This document shows positions 7,969 through 17,176 of a stretch of 64,000 bases of DNA, piece by piece; within the stretch, counting starts at the first letter, position 1, and each line of letters begins with the position of its first letter. A model generated the notes under the pieces. That model saw nothing but the letters and a program-made list of their open reading frames with translations. It made no database searches and was not told where the DNA came from. The position numbers and the translations under genes are program-made. This DNA comes from Pseudozobellia sp. WGM2 (lineage in GTDB: Bacteria; Bacteroidota; Bacteroidia; Flavobacteriales; Flavobacteriaceae): NCBI RefSeq assembly GCF_017810075.1, contig NZ_JADNYK010000002.1, forward strand, positions 496,001 to 560,000. Direction: 5' to 3'.

Positions 7969-9561
7969 TCAGCTTAGACTTAATTTAGATTTAGGCCGGT
8001 TTTGAAAGAACTCCATAAAGCTGGAGGGGTTCTCTATTTCACCGCGTTTCGATACTAAACGAATGTCTATATTGCGTTCTTTTGCCTTGTGTGCAAAATC
8101 GTCTAAAATTTCAATAATATCATTATCGAGGTATCTCGTTTTCAAGAGGTTGATTTCTAAATAAGAGTCTCTCGGAAGACTGTCTAATTCTTTTAGAATC
8201 GCTCCTTTATTGAAGAAAGTAACCTCTTCGGCCAATGTCATTTTTATTCTATGCTTACCGTTGCTAATATCTTCAATATGCAAGAAATGCGAGTTTTGGT
8301 AGCTTTTTAACAAGATGACCACTATACCAACCGCTAGACCAAGGCCTATACCCCAAAGCAAGTCGATAAAAACAATACCAAGAATTGTGACGATAAAAGG
8401 CACAAATTGTTTCCAACCTAATTTGTACATGACCTTGAACAATGCCGGTTTCGCTAGCTTGTACCCTACAATAAATAATATGGCCGCTAAAACCGATAAC
8501 GGAATCATATTTAGTAGGTTGGGAATAAGTATTACCGAAATCAACAAGAAAAAACCATGAATGATTGCAGACAATTTGGTTCTACCACCAGACTGAATGT
8601 TCGCGGAACTTCGAACGATTACCTGAGTTATGGGTAAACCACCGATCATACCTGAAAGAATGTTTCCGGTACCTTGTGCCAATAACTCTCTATTCGTTGG
8701 TGTCACATTTTTATGAGGGTCTAGTTTATCTGTAGCCTCTACACATAGCAAAGTTTCTAAACTTGCAACTAAAGCAATGGTAAACGCAGTAATCCATACG
8801 TCTGGGTTGCCGATGGCTCCAAAATTCGGAAAACTAAACTGCGCTAAAAAAGAATCTAAATCATCTGGTACGGGCACACTTACCAAGTGTTCTTTGGAAA
8901 TGGCCAAAGTTTCGTGGTCTTTGGTCAAAATATAGAATAAAATACCAACGACAACTGCAACAACGGGCCCTTGAACCAATTGAAAAATTTTGCCCTTTTT
9001 ACTTAGTACGGTATTCCAAAGTATAAGTATACCTAGACCGATAATTGCAATCAAGGTAGCACCAGGGCTTATATTGTTGACTGTATTCAGTATTTCAGAA
9101 AATGTATTCTCACCATCTACTTGAAGAAAGGCCCAATCACCTTCTGGATCGGGGTCGTAACCAAAGAAATGGGGAATCTGCTTTAAAACGATGATAATAC
9201 CGATACCTGTAAGCATTCCTTTAATTACAGATGAAGGAAAATAGTAGCCTATTACTCCTGCCTTAAGTACACCGAATAAAATTTGTATAACACCACCAAT
9301 TACTACGGCTACCAAAAAATTCTCGTAACCGCCTAAAGAGGTTATTGCCACTAATACAATAGCGGCTAGACCTGCTGCGGGTCCACTTACTCCTATTTTA
9401 GAGCCACTTAGGCCCCCTACTACAATACCACCGACGATACCGGCAATCAATCCAGAAAATAAGGGGGCACCACTGGCCAAAGCGATACCTAAACAGAGGG
9501 GTAAGGCTACAAAAAATACTACGACACTTGCGGGAAGGTCGCTTTTAATATGCTTGAACAT
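7969..9561 (-). CDS. SulP family transporter (530 aa), likely bicarbonate
   Basis: Membrane anion carrier heading the SulP-Usp-carbonic anhydrase operon. Signature segments are PASVVVFFVALPLCLGIA, VSGPAAGLAAIVL (about 58-70) and the TM8-region ASLETLLCVEATDKLDPHK. A STAS domain at about 440-515 is short and weak (EEVTFFNKGAILKELDSL). Co-transcription with a carbonic anhydrase is the pattern reported for marine flavobacteria, where the SulP is read as a BicA-like bicarbonate importer. Specificity here is inferred from context only. It shares only family-level features with the 630-aa SulP nearby. Confidence 0.92.
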   Translation of the reverse strand: MFKHIKSDLPASVVVFFVALPLCLGIALASGAPLFSGLIAGIVGGIVVGGLSGSKIGVSGPAAGLAAIVLVAITSLGGYENFLVAVVIGGVIQILFGVLKAGVIGYYFPSSVIKGMLTGIGIIIVLKQIPHFFGYDPDPEGDWAFLQVDGENTFSEILNTVNNISPGATLIAIIGLGILILWNTVLSKKGKIFQLVQGPVVAVVVGILFYILTKDHETLAISKEHLVSVPVPDDLDSFLAQFSFPNFGAIGNPDVWITAFTIALVASLETLLCVEATDKLDPHKNVTPTNRELLAQGTGNILSGMIGGLPITQVIVRSSANIQSGGRTKLSAIIHGFFLLISVILIPNLLNMIPLSVLAAILFIVGYKLAKPALFKVMYKLGWKQFVPFIVTILGIVFIDLLWGIGLGLAVGIVVILLKSYQNSHFLHIEDISNGKHRIKMTLAEEVTFFNKGAILKELDSLPRDSYLEINLLKTRYLDNDIIEILDDFAHKAKERNIDIRLVSKRGEIENPSSFMEFFQNRPKSKLSLS

Positions 9562-9647
9562 AGAACTCGAAATGTTATGCCTTCTTTTTAATAATTTCTA
9601 AAGAAGACGGTTAGTCAATTAATGGAATAAAATTGATGTAAATAAGA

Positions 9648-9944
9648 CTAACAAGAGCGTTCCGGAGGAGGTGGAACTATTTCAAGAATGTAATCAAAGG
9701 TGCCCAGCAAATGAAAATCGTTCATTTCAGACTCTTTGATGTTTTTTATAAGGGAATAATCCCAATTGTGTTCGTTGACAAATTTCTCTTCCGCTTGTGG
9801 CTTTTTACTGGTCTCTTGATGCTCTTCTTCGTTCAAATTAGTGACCACAATAGGGTTCTCAATATCGCATAGCGTTATAAGGCTAGGAGCCGCGATGGCA
9901 AAAAGCCATAGGATTAACAAAAAAACCTGGGCAATACGCTTCAT
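9648..9944 (-). CDS. Small exported hypothetical protein (98 aa)
   Basis: Starts with an N-terminal hydrophobic segment (RIAQVFLLILWLFAIAAPSL) that looks like a signal anchor or signal peptide. A charged, unstructured-looking middle follows, and the C-terminus is proline-rich (EIVPPPPERSC). I recognise no domain. It lies 57 nt downstream of batE and 86 nt upstream of the SulP operon. A -7 promoter element (9961-9968) suggests its own transcript, although read-through from the Bat operon is possible. Function unknown. Confidence 0.65.
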   Translation of the reverse strand: MKRIAQVFLLILWLFAIAAPSLITLCDIENPIVVTNLNEEEHQETSKKPQAEEKFVNEHNWDYSLIKNIKESEMNDFHLLGTFDYILEIVPPPPERSC

Positions 9945-9960
9945 ATTGAAAAATGAATTG

Positions 9961-9968
9961 CAAATATA
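9961..9968 (-). promoter_or_regulatory. -7 promoter element of the 98-aa gene
   Basis: Minus strand TATATTTG matches TAnnTTTG, 16 nt before the start codon. No clear TTG partner is seen. Confidence 0.45.
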
Positions 9969-10001
9969 AGGGCATATTTTTTTTTCTTTGTTAAGAAAAT
10001 T

Positions 10002-10796
10002 TTAAAAATCTTTTAGGGTTTTGATATCTTCTGACGGAATCCAACCTGTTGTACCGTCGGCAATTCGAATTTTTTTCCATTCGTTGAGCTCCTCCAGTAT
10101 ATTAACTTTAGTACCTTCATGAAGTGCGAAGGCCTCTTGGCTTCTGAGATTGGGTTCAGACTTTACACTACTCTCGCTAGCAAAAACGATCGCTGGCTGG
10201 TCTGCTTTATATAAATTGTACTGTAAGAAGGCAAAAACTACTGAAGTGACCGAAATTAATAGCGCTACAATACTGGTTACAAAGGCCAAACGCTTTCTAG
10301 AAGAATACCTGAAGTAATAAAAAGCGATATATAATAATACGAAGAGAATCATGAAAAAAACGGCTGCGTAACTCCATTGGTCAAAAGATAGAAAGCCTAC
10401 AATGTTATCATAGATTTTTGATAGTCCGGTTTCGGGTATGGTATCAATGGCATCTAAGGTCATGTTTCTGGCATAGGCCAAATTGTTTTCGACTTCTGCA
10501 TCGTTAGGCTTTAATAACAAGGCCTTTTCGTAATAATAGATGCTGGGGGCTATCTGATTTAACTTATAATACGCATTGCCCAAATTATAGTAGAGTTCTG
10601 CCGAATGTTCACCATTGTCCAATATTTCTAAATACCCATTAATTGCATTTTGGTATTCCCCGACATTATAGGCTTCGGTGGCTTTGTTGAACAACGCTTC
10701 GTTCTGTGCCGAAGCAGTTACTCCAAAGAAAAAAAGTGCTATGTAGAACAATGTCTTCACTGGGCTAAAGTTCAAATTATACCTTTCGTTAACCAT
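10002..10796 (-). CDS. batE: BatE: TPR and SH3-domain membrane protein
   Basis: A 264-residue envelope protein of the Bat complex. A hydrophobic signal (about 12-31, ending SAQ) precedes tetratricopeptide repeats at about 35-110 (YYNLGNAYYKLNQIAPSIYY). Two membrane helices follow at about 138-158 and 168-190. A bacterial SH3 domain ends the protein (about 205-262, EWKKIRIADGTTGWIPSED). TPR plus SH3b suggests protein and peptidoglycan contacts. The ATG is 1 nt past the batD stop, so translation is coupled. Confidence 0.9.
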   Translation of the reverse strand: MVNERYNLNFSPVKTLFYIALFFFGVTASAQNEALFNKATEAYNVGEYQNAINGYLEILDNGEHSAELYYNLGNAYYKLNQIAPSIYYYEKALLLKPNDAEVENNLAYARNMTLDAIDTIPETGLSKIYDNIVGFLSFDQWSYAAVFFMILFVLLYIAFYYFRYSSRKRLAFVTSIVALLISVTSVVFAFLQYNLYKADQPAIVFASESSVKSEPNLRSQEAFALHEGTKVNILEELNEWKKIRIADGTTGWIPSEDIKTLKDF

Positions 10797-10797
10797 C

Positions 10798-12582
10798 TTA
10801 CAACTGTTTATCCAATTGTGAAATCACTTCACTGGCCTTATCATAATCTTGTTGCATTTGTACCTCTGAAAACGGACTATAACGTGCCATTTCACAATTC
10901 TGTAAGAGGGCTATAAATCCGGTATTGGTATTCTCATCAACATCCTTTTCGTTGAGCAGAGAGGCGATTTTATCTTTACTGAACTCCGAGGTCTCAATTT
11001 TCAATTTTGCTTTCAGGTAATTGTGCAATGCTTTTTCCAATGCAATATAAAATGCTTCTTTATTGCCTAACTCTTTTTGGGCCTTTGATAAAAACTTTCT
11101 GGCCAATTTATTGGCACGGCGTATTCTATTGCCCACCACATCACTCGCGATGGCATCTCTTTTCTTTCCGAACGCTATTGCTGCAGGAATTAGTAGCAGC
11201 GGTAGCAAGAGAAAGAGATAGAAACGTGTAGTGCCAAAGAAATAATTCGTGCCAATGGTACTCAAGTTGGGCTGAAGTTTAATGAAATTAAATTGATTGC
11301 CCGTAGCAACTGCCTGTTTATTGCCTGTCGAATTGTTTGGAAGGTTTCCAACGGATGAATTAACCGGGCCTTCTTTCACATTAATGACAATCTCATCTGA
11401 ATTTAATGTTTTGTAAGATTCGGAGCTCGGGTCGAAATATGAAAAGGCAATGCTTGGTATCGGATATTTACCCTTAAACGAAGGTACAATCGTATAGTTA
11501 TTGCTCACCTTCCCCTGAGAACCCGCTAGTGTGGTACGAACGTTCTCATCAAATTCAGGGTCGTAAACTTCTAACGAGCCCGGAAGATTTGGCTCTGGTA
11601 ACTGAAAGAGTTTTAAATTACCTTTTCCACTGACTTCTACTTTGGCCTGTAAAGATTCTGATGCGTTAAGTGCTGTTTTGCTGGTGGTCACCGAAAAGTT
11701 AAAATTACCTACGGCACCACTGAAGTCAACAGGTTTATTTTTCTCGGGAAGGGCCTTTACATTAATGGTGCGTCTTCCCGCTGAAACTGTTTTGTTGGTC
11801 TGCGAATAGATTCGGCCACCAAAAAAGTCTCGCTTTGCCGTAGGCACATCAACCGTCACATCTAACGATAAAGGTTCTATTTCTAACTTGCCCGATTTCT
11901 GAGGATATAATACCACTCGTTTTAAAATCACGTATCGATAAGGTTTGCCCTTATAAGTACCGTTTTCTGCCGATAGACGTCGCACTGGAATATCTTGACT
12001 CCAAAAGTTGTTGTATTTAGGGTTGTCTAACGGTTGATAATTTGACACGCTGATCGATGGGGCTACATATAATTTATAGACTACACTAATCGCCTCATTC
12101 AAGTACGGACTCGTTTTAGAAACTTCTGCCACGAGATGTAAGCTCTCATCGGCTACATCATCAACAGTCATCTGGTCGCTAGGTTTATCTACAGCTGCGG
12201 TAACCTCAACTTTTCTAGGTAAAGATTTATAGGTTTCACCATCGATTACAATGGTCGCTTGCTGAATCGTAAATTGCCCTCTTGCCGTTGGCACCAAGGT
12301 ATAGGAATAGGTCTTTGAATAACTGCGAACCCCATTGATCCACGATGAGCTGATTGATTGAGAAGGCCCCATAAGCACTCGAAAGCCAGTAAAATCAGGT
12401 GGGTTGAAATTATCACCGTCTTTGTTCATGGTGAAATCTACCCGTATACGTTCGTTGATGCCCAATTTGTCTTTACTGAGCTTCATTTCAAAAGTAATAG
12501 CATTTTCCCCGTTTTGGGCATAGCCAAATACCACGAATGCGATCGATAAAAAAACAAGAATGTTTTTAAAGGGTATTGACAT
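10798..12582 (-). CDS. batD: BatD (oxygen-tolerance/aerotolerance protein)
   Basis: A 594-residue envelope protein of the Bat system. A signal peptide (about 1-22, ending FGYAQ) is followed by a long periplasmic stretch of Ig-like beta domains (YSYTLVPTARGQFTIQQA, VEVSGKGNLKLFQLPEP). One membrane helix lies near residues 455-475 (FYLFLLLPLLLIPAAIA), then a cytoplasmic helical tail. The ATG at 12582 is chosen because it overlaps the batC stop as TAATG; an in-frame TTG two codons earlier is less likely. The Ig-like arrangement is typical of BatD. Confidence 0.92.
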   Translation of the reverse strand: MSIPFKNILVFLSIAFVVFGYAQNGENAITFEMKLSKDKLGINERIRVDFTMNKDGDNFNPPDFTGFRVLMGPSQSISSSWINGVRSYSKTYSYTLVPTARGQFTIQQATIVIDGETYKSLPRKVEVTAAVDKPSDQMTVDDVADESLHLVAEVSKTSPYLNEAISVVYKLYVAPSISVSNYQPLDNPKYNNFWSQDIPVRRLSAENGTYKGKPYRYVILKRVVLYPQKSGKLEIEPLSLDVTVDVPTAKRDFFGGRIYSQTNKTVSAGRRTINVKALPEKNKPVDFSGAVGNFNFSVTTSKTALNASESLQAKVEVSGKGNLKLFQLPEPNLPGSLEVYDPEFDENVRTTLAGSQGKVSNNYTIVPSFKGKYPIPSIAFSYFDPSSESYKTLNSDEIVINVKEGPVNSSVGNLPNNSTGNKQAVATGNQFNFIKLQPNLSTIGTNYFFGTTRFYLFLLLPLLLIPAAIAFGKKRDAIASDVVGNRIRRANKLARKFLSKAQKELGNKEAFYIALEKALHNYLKAKLKIETSEFSKDKIASLLNEKDVDENTNTGFIALLQNCEMARYSPFSEVQMQQDYDKASEVISQLDKQL

Positions 12583-13439
12583 TACCAATCTTTTTCATTT
12601 TTAACCTTTACACCTTTGACTTTTTGGGCATCGATTTTTTCCTGAACCTTTTTCTCTTCGTTCTGCATGGCCTCGAGTAGATTCTGAATTTGCTGCTTGC
12701 TCAATTGGTTAGGTCGAGGTTGCTGTGGCTGTTCCTGTTCTTGTTGATCACCTTGTTCAGGTTTCTTCTCTTGCTCTTTTTTCCCATCTCCATCACCCTC
12801 TTTATTTTCATCTTTTTGCTCTTCGTTCTTGTCGCCATCTTCACCTTCATCACCCTCGTCTTCTTTATCTTGGTCTTTATTGTCCTCTTCGTTATCCCCT
12901 TCCTTTTTGTCTTCGTTCTTGTCTTTTTCGTCTTGTTTATCGTTTTGATCTTTGTCGTCTTGATTCTGGTCGTTTTGCTCTTGTTCTTTTTTGAGCATTT
13001 CTTTGGCCAATGCTAAATTATAGCGGGTTTCATCGTCTTTTGGGTCATTGCGCAATGCTTCTTTATAGGCTTCAACAGCTTTTTCATATTCTTTGCGCTT
13101 CATGAAGACATTGCCCATGTTGTGATATGCGCTATGTTTATCGTTCTTGTTATTTGCCAATACACCGGCTTGTTTGAACCTGCCGAAGGCTTCGCTATAC
13201 GTTTCTTTATAGTAATAGGCGTTGCCAAGATTATAAGGCGCAGCAGAGTTTTCATCGCTTTTGGCAATCGCCTTTCGGTAATCGACCTCTGCTTCAATAA
13301 AATTCTCTTCTGAAAGCTGCTTATTGGCCTCCCACGTCAGATTCTTAGACTCTGAAAGGGCTTCAAGTTTTTCTTTCTCTTCCTCTTGAGCAAAAGAAAG
13401 AGAAGTCATAAAAAACAGTATTAAAACTAGATTTTTCAT
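12582..13439 (-). CDS. batC: BatC: TPR protein with acidic linker
   Basis: A 285-residue exported protein. A signal peptide (ending SLSFAQ, about 17) precedes TPR repeats at about 35-150 (AAPYNLGNAYYYKETYSEAF, AYHNMGNVFMKRKEYEKAVE, DETRYNLALAKEML). A very acidic, low-complexity stretch (about 150-230) of Asp/Glu/Lys/Gln/Asn follows. It is then Gln/Pro-rich with a short helical end (SKQQIQNLLEAMQNEEKK). It starts directly after the batB stop and overlaps the batD start. The linker is probably disordered and may be a flexible periplasmic tether. Confidence 0.9.
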   Translation of the reverse strand: MKNLVLILFFMTSLSFAQEEEKEKLEALSESKNLTWEANKQLSEENFIEAEVDYRKAIAKSDENSAAPYNLGNAYYYKETYSEAFGRFKQAGVLANNKNDKHSAYHNMGNVFMKRKEYEKAVEAYKEALRNDPKDDETRYNLALAKEMLKKEQEQNDQNQDDKDQNDKQDEKDKNEDKKEGDNEEDNKDQDKEDEGDEGEDGDKNEEQKDENKEGDGDGKKEQEKKPEQGDQQEQEQPQQPRPNQLSKQQIQNLLEAMQNEEKKVQEKIDAQKVKGVKVKNEKDW

Positions 13440-14486
13440 TTATTCTTCAATCTTCTCGTTAAACAGATTTAATTTCTTCAACCATTTGGTCTTTTTGTCC
13501 AGAACGAATAGGTCTAAAAATAGAAATAATAGACCTATGCCCAAAAACCATTGAAATTGATCTTTAAATTCGGCAAACTGCTTGGCTTCAAATTCCTTTT
13601 TGTCCATTTGCAACAGTTGTTCCTTTATAATTTCAACAGCACCTTCGGTATTCGAACCATCTATATACTCTCCATTGCCTTCATCAGCTATGTCAATAAG
13701 AACCTCTTCGTTCAGTCTTGTAATGACCACTTCGCCTTGCGCGTCTTTTTTAAGGCTCTCCACTACACCGTTGCGTTTGATTGGAATTGGTGCACCCTTT
13801 GGCTTACCTACTCCAATGGTAAAAATACGAATACCTTCTTCTACCGCCTTTTCAACGGCGTCTAGTGTAGTGCCTTCTGAATGGTCTTCTCCATCGGAAA
13901 TAATAAAAAGTACCCGATTTGTTTGTTCCGTATCATTATAGTAGGTCGTGGCCAACTCAATGGCCTCATTAATGGCGGTACCCTGAGAGGTCAACATATC
14001 GGTGTTCATACTTTGCAAGAACATTTTTGCGGCGCCATAATCAGTAGTGATGGGCAACTGCGGAAATGCTTGACCGGCATACGCGATAATTCCGATTCGG
14101 TCACTGGCCAATTGATTGATTATTTCAGAGACCAACCTTTTCGATTTTTCCAAACGGTTGGGTGCAATATCTTCGGCCAACATACTTTTAGATACATCTA
14201 CCGCAAATACGATATCTACCCCTTCACGCTTCACAGTTTCAAGTTTGGTGCCTATTTTGGGGTTCACAAGCCCAATGGTCAAAAATGCAATTCCTAAGAG
14301 AAAAAATAACAACTTCAATGTTGATTTATATCTTGATCGATTGGGAGTGATTCTTTTGAACAGCGATAGGTCAGCAAATTTACGCTGAGTTCTTTTTTTC
14401 CAGATTTGAAGAAATATGAACAGCACAACGATTACCGGAATAATCGCCAGAAAATAGAAATATATTTTTTCGTCGAACTGTATCAT
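13440..14486 (-). CDS. batB: BatB: membrane-anchored von Willebrand factor A protein
   Basis: A 348-residue inner-membrane protein. Membrane helices lie at about 9-27 and 57-74. A vWA domain (about 88-290) follows with an intact MIDAS motif Asp97-x-Ser99-x-Ser101 (AVDVSKSML) and IISDGEDHSEG. A C-terminal helix sits near 312-330 (FLGIGLLFLFLDLFVL). Metal-dependent adhesion to partners is the usual vWA role. It is paired with BatA 28 nt upstream, and MoxR-type ATPases generally act on such vWA proteins. Confidence 0.93.
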   Translation of the reverse strand: MIQFDEKIYFYFLAIIPVIVVLFIFLQIWKKRTQRKFADLSLFKRITPNRSRYKSTLKLLFFLLGIAFLTIGLVNPKIGTKLETVKREGVDIVFAVDVSKSMLAEDIAPNRLEKSKRLVSEIINQLASDRIGIIAYAGQAFPQLPITTDYGAAKMFLQSMNTDMLTSQGTAINEAIELATTYYNDTEQTNRVLFIISDGEDHSEGTTLDAVEKAVEEGIRIFTIGVGKPKGAPIPIKRNGVVESLKKDAQGEVVITRLNEEVLIDIADEGNGEYIDGSNTEGAVEIIKEQLLQMDKKEFEAKQFAEFKDQFQWFLGIGLLFLFLDLFVLDKKTKWLKKLNLFNEKIEE

Positions 14487-14514
14487 TGTCGTTTTCTACT
14501 TTGTCTTGGGGCAA

Positions 14515-15513
14515 TTAAATAAAACTTCTGAATATCGTGTTTCTCAATAACCATTCTAGCAATAGCAAAGCTCCTGCCAAAAACACCCAAGACCTGAATT
14601 TTTCTTCGTATTTGTAATATTTAAACTCTTCTACTTCAGTTTTTTCAAGTTTGTTGATTTCCTCGTAAATAGTTTCTAGCTTTTCATTATCCGTAGCCCG
14701 AAAATATTTTCCTCCGGTAACCTTGGCAATATCTTTCAACAACTCTTCGTCGATTTCAACCTGACGCATTCCATAGCGATAAGAGCCGTTCGCATTAAAG
14801 CCAATGGGCGATAGGGCATTTCCATTGGTGCCCAGACCGATGGTATAGGTCTTGATTCCAAATTCAATGGCCAAGTCTGCGGCCGTCTGCGGCTCAATGA
14901 AACCGGAGTTGTTTACTCCGTCGGTAAGCAATATAATCACCTTACTTGAAGCCTTGCTTTCTTTTAGTCGATTTACCGAAGTGGCCAGGCCCATGCCTAT
15001 TGCGGTACCGTCATTCAATTGACCGTAGGTAATGTCGCGCAGTGAGCTTAACACAATCGATTTGTCGCTTGTAATGGGGGTTTTTGTAAAACCTTCACCA
15101 GCGTAAGCCACCAGCCCAATACGGTCGTTAGGTCTTTCTTTTATGAATTTAGCGGCAACTTCTTTAAGGGCGGCAAGTCGATTTGGCTTTAAGTCACGGG
15201 TCAACATACTTGAAGACACATCAATGGCCATAACAATATCGATACCTTTCGTGGTCTTCGTACGGGTAGAAATATCTTCTGTTTGAGGTCGTGCCAATGC
15301 CGTAATAATTGCTGCCAGTGCCAATAATCGCATGATAAACAGCAATGGTTTTAATTTCGGAAGGATGCCTTGTTTTTCAAACCCTTTTACAGTTGGTATT
15401 TTTAATGATGCAGACTGTTCACGCCTTTTGTAGAAATACCACAGCACGGCCAATGGAAGCAATAACAGCAACCAAAAGAACTCAGGATTTGCAAATGATA
15501 CATTCTCTAACAT
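14515..15513 (-). CDS. batA: BatA: membrane-anchored von Willebrand factor A protein
   Basis: A 332-residue paralogue of BatB. It has membrane helices at about 10-27 and 56-73, then a vWA domain at about 88-290. MIDAS is Asp98-x-Ser100-x-Ser102 (AIDVSSSML), with a later metal-binding segment VIILLTDGVNNSGF. A C-terminal membrane helix is WVFLAGALLLLEWLL. The start lies 1 nt past the stop of the 553-aa gene. Both MIDAS sites look functional, so this is not a decayed copy. Confidence 0.93.
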   Translation of the reverse strand: MLENVSFANPEFFWLLLLLPLAVLWYFYKRREQSASLKIPTVKGFEKQGILPKLKPLLFIMRLLALAAIITALARPQTEDISTRTKTTKGIDIVMAIDVSSSMLTRDLKPNRLAALKEVAAKFIKERPNDRIGLVAYAGEGFTKTPITSDKSIVLSSLRDITYGQLNDGTAIGMGLATSVNRLKESKASSKVIILLTDGVNNSGFIEPQTAADLAIEFGIKTYTIGLGTNGNALSPIGFNANGSYRYGMRQVEIDEELLKDIAKVTGGKYFRATDNEKLETIYEEINKLEKTEVEEFKYYKYEEKFRSWVFLAGALLLLEWLLRNTIFRSFI

Positions 15514-15514
15514 T

Positions 15515-17176
15515 CTATACGTCTGTTTTTACTTCAAGGGTTCTTTGAATTCTTTCGACAATCTCTTCGGCATACTGATCATCATCTAACCAGGTCAAGA
15601 TCACTTGTTGCTGAAAACCTTTGCCCCCGAAAAGTATTACGCTATACTTTCCGCGTACAAGATCATCGGATTCGGGTACGGCGAATTGTCCACTACCATA
15701 CACTTTAATTCCCTTTACACCGCTTACGGTAGTGAATTCTTCTTGTTTTGTGATAATGTTCTTTGCGCCCTTTTCTTCAAGGTTCTTGATGAACATTTCA
15801 ATAGACTGTTCAAAATCGGGTTCTGCTTCTTGAGTCAGTGTTGTCGAGGTGGTACCGACAGTGAATAAGGCATCGGAATCTCTATACATAAAAATTTGAA
15901 GGTCTTGTATATTGCCCTTCATCTCTGGGGTAAGTTTTACATCTTGACGTTTAAGAACCTCAGGCGTTTCTAAATTAATTGGCGGATACCCATACGTACT
16001 CGCTACCCATTCGCCTTCCAATAATTTTTTCGTAGGATGACCTAATGCCGTGTCTTTCACATAATCAAAGCCATAATAGGCAATCGATGATGCAATTGAT
16101 ATGACAATTAAGGCCAATGCGGCAACACCGGCCATGACCCATTTTTTCTTTTGCTTTTTGCGCGCCAATTCTTCCTGAAACTCGGCTTGTTCCATAAGCT
16201 CTTCCTCCGTAGGTTCTGGTAAGGCTTCATGGGTTTTGATAACAATTTCCTCTATCGCCTTTCTGTCATTTTTCGCAACGGATGTTTCGGGCTTTGATTT
16301 GGCAAATTTTACCAAATCGGCCGTTTGCAATATGCGCTTGAACTGTTGCAATGTATCGTCGTCAATTTTAAGTTCACCAGCATCACGAAGCATTTCTAGT
16401 TTAGCGATAAGTTCGTCGGTCGTACTCTCTAAGGCGGTTACATGAACGTCTTCCTCAAGATATGAACGAACAATATTGGTGAGTTCTGAATAGTATTCTT
16501 TGTATTCATCTTGAATAAGATACTTAGAGTTTTCAAGATTCTTTAGTTCTAATAATGCCCTGTCGTATGGTGGAAGCAACGCTACTTTTTCTTCTTCCGT
16601 GAGCGGTTTTTTTCTAATGAAGAACCAGTAAGCCAATCCACCGATCAGGGCGATAGCCAATAAGATGCCGAGCAGCCATTTCCAAAATTTAGAATGGCTT
16701 TTTTCTACTTCTCTGAGCGGTTTGATGTCATACATCTTCTGCGCCAGGGTGTCAACGGCAACATCGGCAACATTTACCTGCGTAGAGTCTGTAAAATAGC
16801 CTTTTCCGTTTACTTCTATACGTTGGGCAGGCAATTTGTAAGAACCTGAATCGAATTGGGTCAGCGCATATATTTTTTGCAGGGTCATTCGGTCTGCCTT
16901 GCGGGTAGTATCGGTTTCAAAAGCTTCAACGGTTTCTAGGGGAGAAAAGGTCTGCCCATCAGGAAAAATAACCTGTGCCAGTGTATCGGTTTCTACGGTG
17001 ACCGTAAAATTTATCTGTTCACCAATTTTAATTGATGTGGTATCTACAACGGAGTTTATTTTTGGTTCTGTTTGAGAATGCCCTATTGAAAACCATAAGA
17101 AAGCACAGAGCACGAGGCATTTTCGCCAAGAAAAAGCTATTTGGGAGAACTGTATTTTCAAATTAAATATTTTCAT
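15515..17176 (-). CDS. Bat-operon two-TM protein of unknown function (553 aa)
   Basis: Sits where many Bacteroidota Bat operons carry a BatD-like or DUF4381-type protein. A signal segment (about 19-34, ending IGHSQ) is followed by a beta-rich BatD-like N-domain (NSVVDTTSIKIGEQINFTVT). A first membrane helix lies at about 167-187 (LLGILLAIALIGGLAYWFF). A helical cytoplasmic middle follows (LLPPYDRALLELKNLENSKY). A second membrane helix lies at about 347-368. The last 185 residues are beta-rich (GEWVASTYGYPPINLETPEV) and probably periplasmic. I do not recognise that C-terminal domain. TAATG overlap with the DUF58 gene shows tight coupling. Confidence 0.85.
   Translation of the reverse strand: MKIFNLKIQFSQIAFSWRKCLVLCAFLWFSIGHSQTEPKINSVVDTTSIKIGEQINFTVTVETDTLAQVIFPDGQTFSPLETVEAFETDTTRKADRMTLQKIYALTQFDSGSYKLPAQRIEVNGKGYFTDSTQVNVADVAVDTLAQKMYDIKPLREVEKSHSKFWKWLLGILLAIALIGGLAYWFFIRKKPLTEEEKVALLPPYDRALLELKNLENSKYLIQDEYKEYYSELTNIVRSYLEEDVHVTALESTTDELIAKLEMLRDAGELKIDDDTLQQFKRILQTADLVKFAKSKPETSVAKNDRKAIEEIVIKTHEALPEPTEEELMEQAEFQEELARKKQKKKWVMAGVAALALIVISIASSIAYYGFDYVKDTALGHPTKKLLEGEWVASTYGYPPINLETPEVLKRQDVKLTPEMKGNIQDLQIFMYRDSDALFTVGTTSTTLTQEAEPDFEQSIEMFIKNLEEKGAKNIITKQEEFTTVSGVKGIKVYGSGQFAVPESDDLVRGKYSVILFGGKGFQQQVILTWLDDDQYAEEIVERIQRTLEVKTDV

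Noticed and set aside
12700-13000. Repetitive pattern resembling a CRISPR or microsatellite array
   Set aside because: Short irregular repeats within the batC coding frame, with no constant repeat-spacer spacing and no cas genes.
12690-13016. Long plus-strand frames opposite batC
   Set aside because: They are mirror images of the acidic low-complexity linker (GAA/GAT repeats give Leu/Phe/Val-rich frames). BatC itself has clear domains and operon context.
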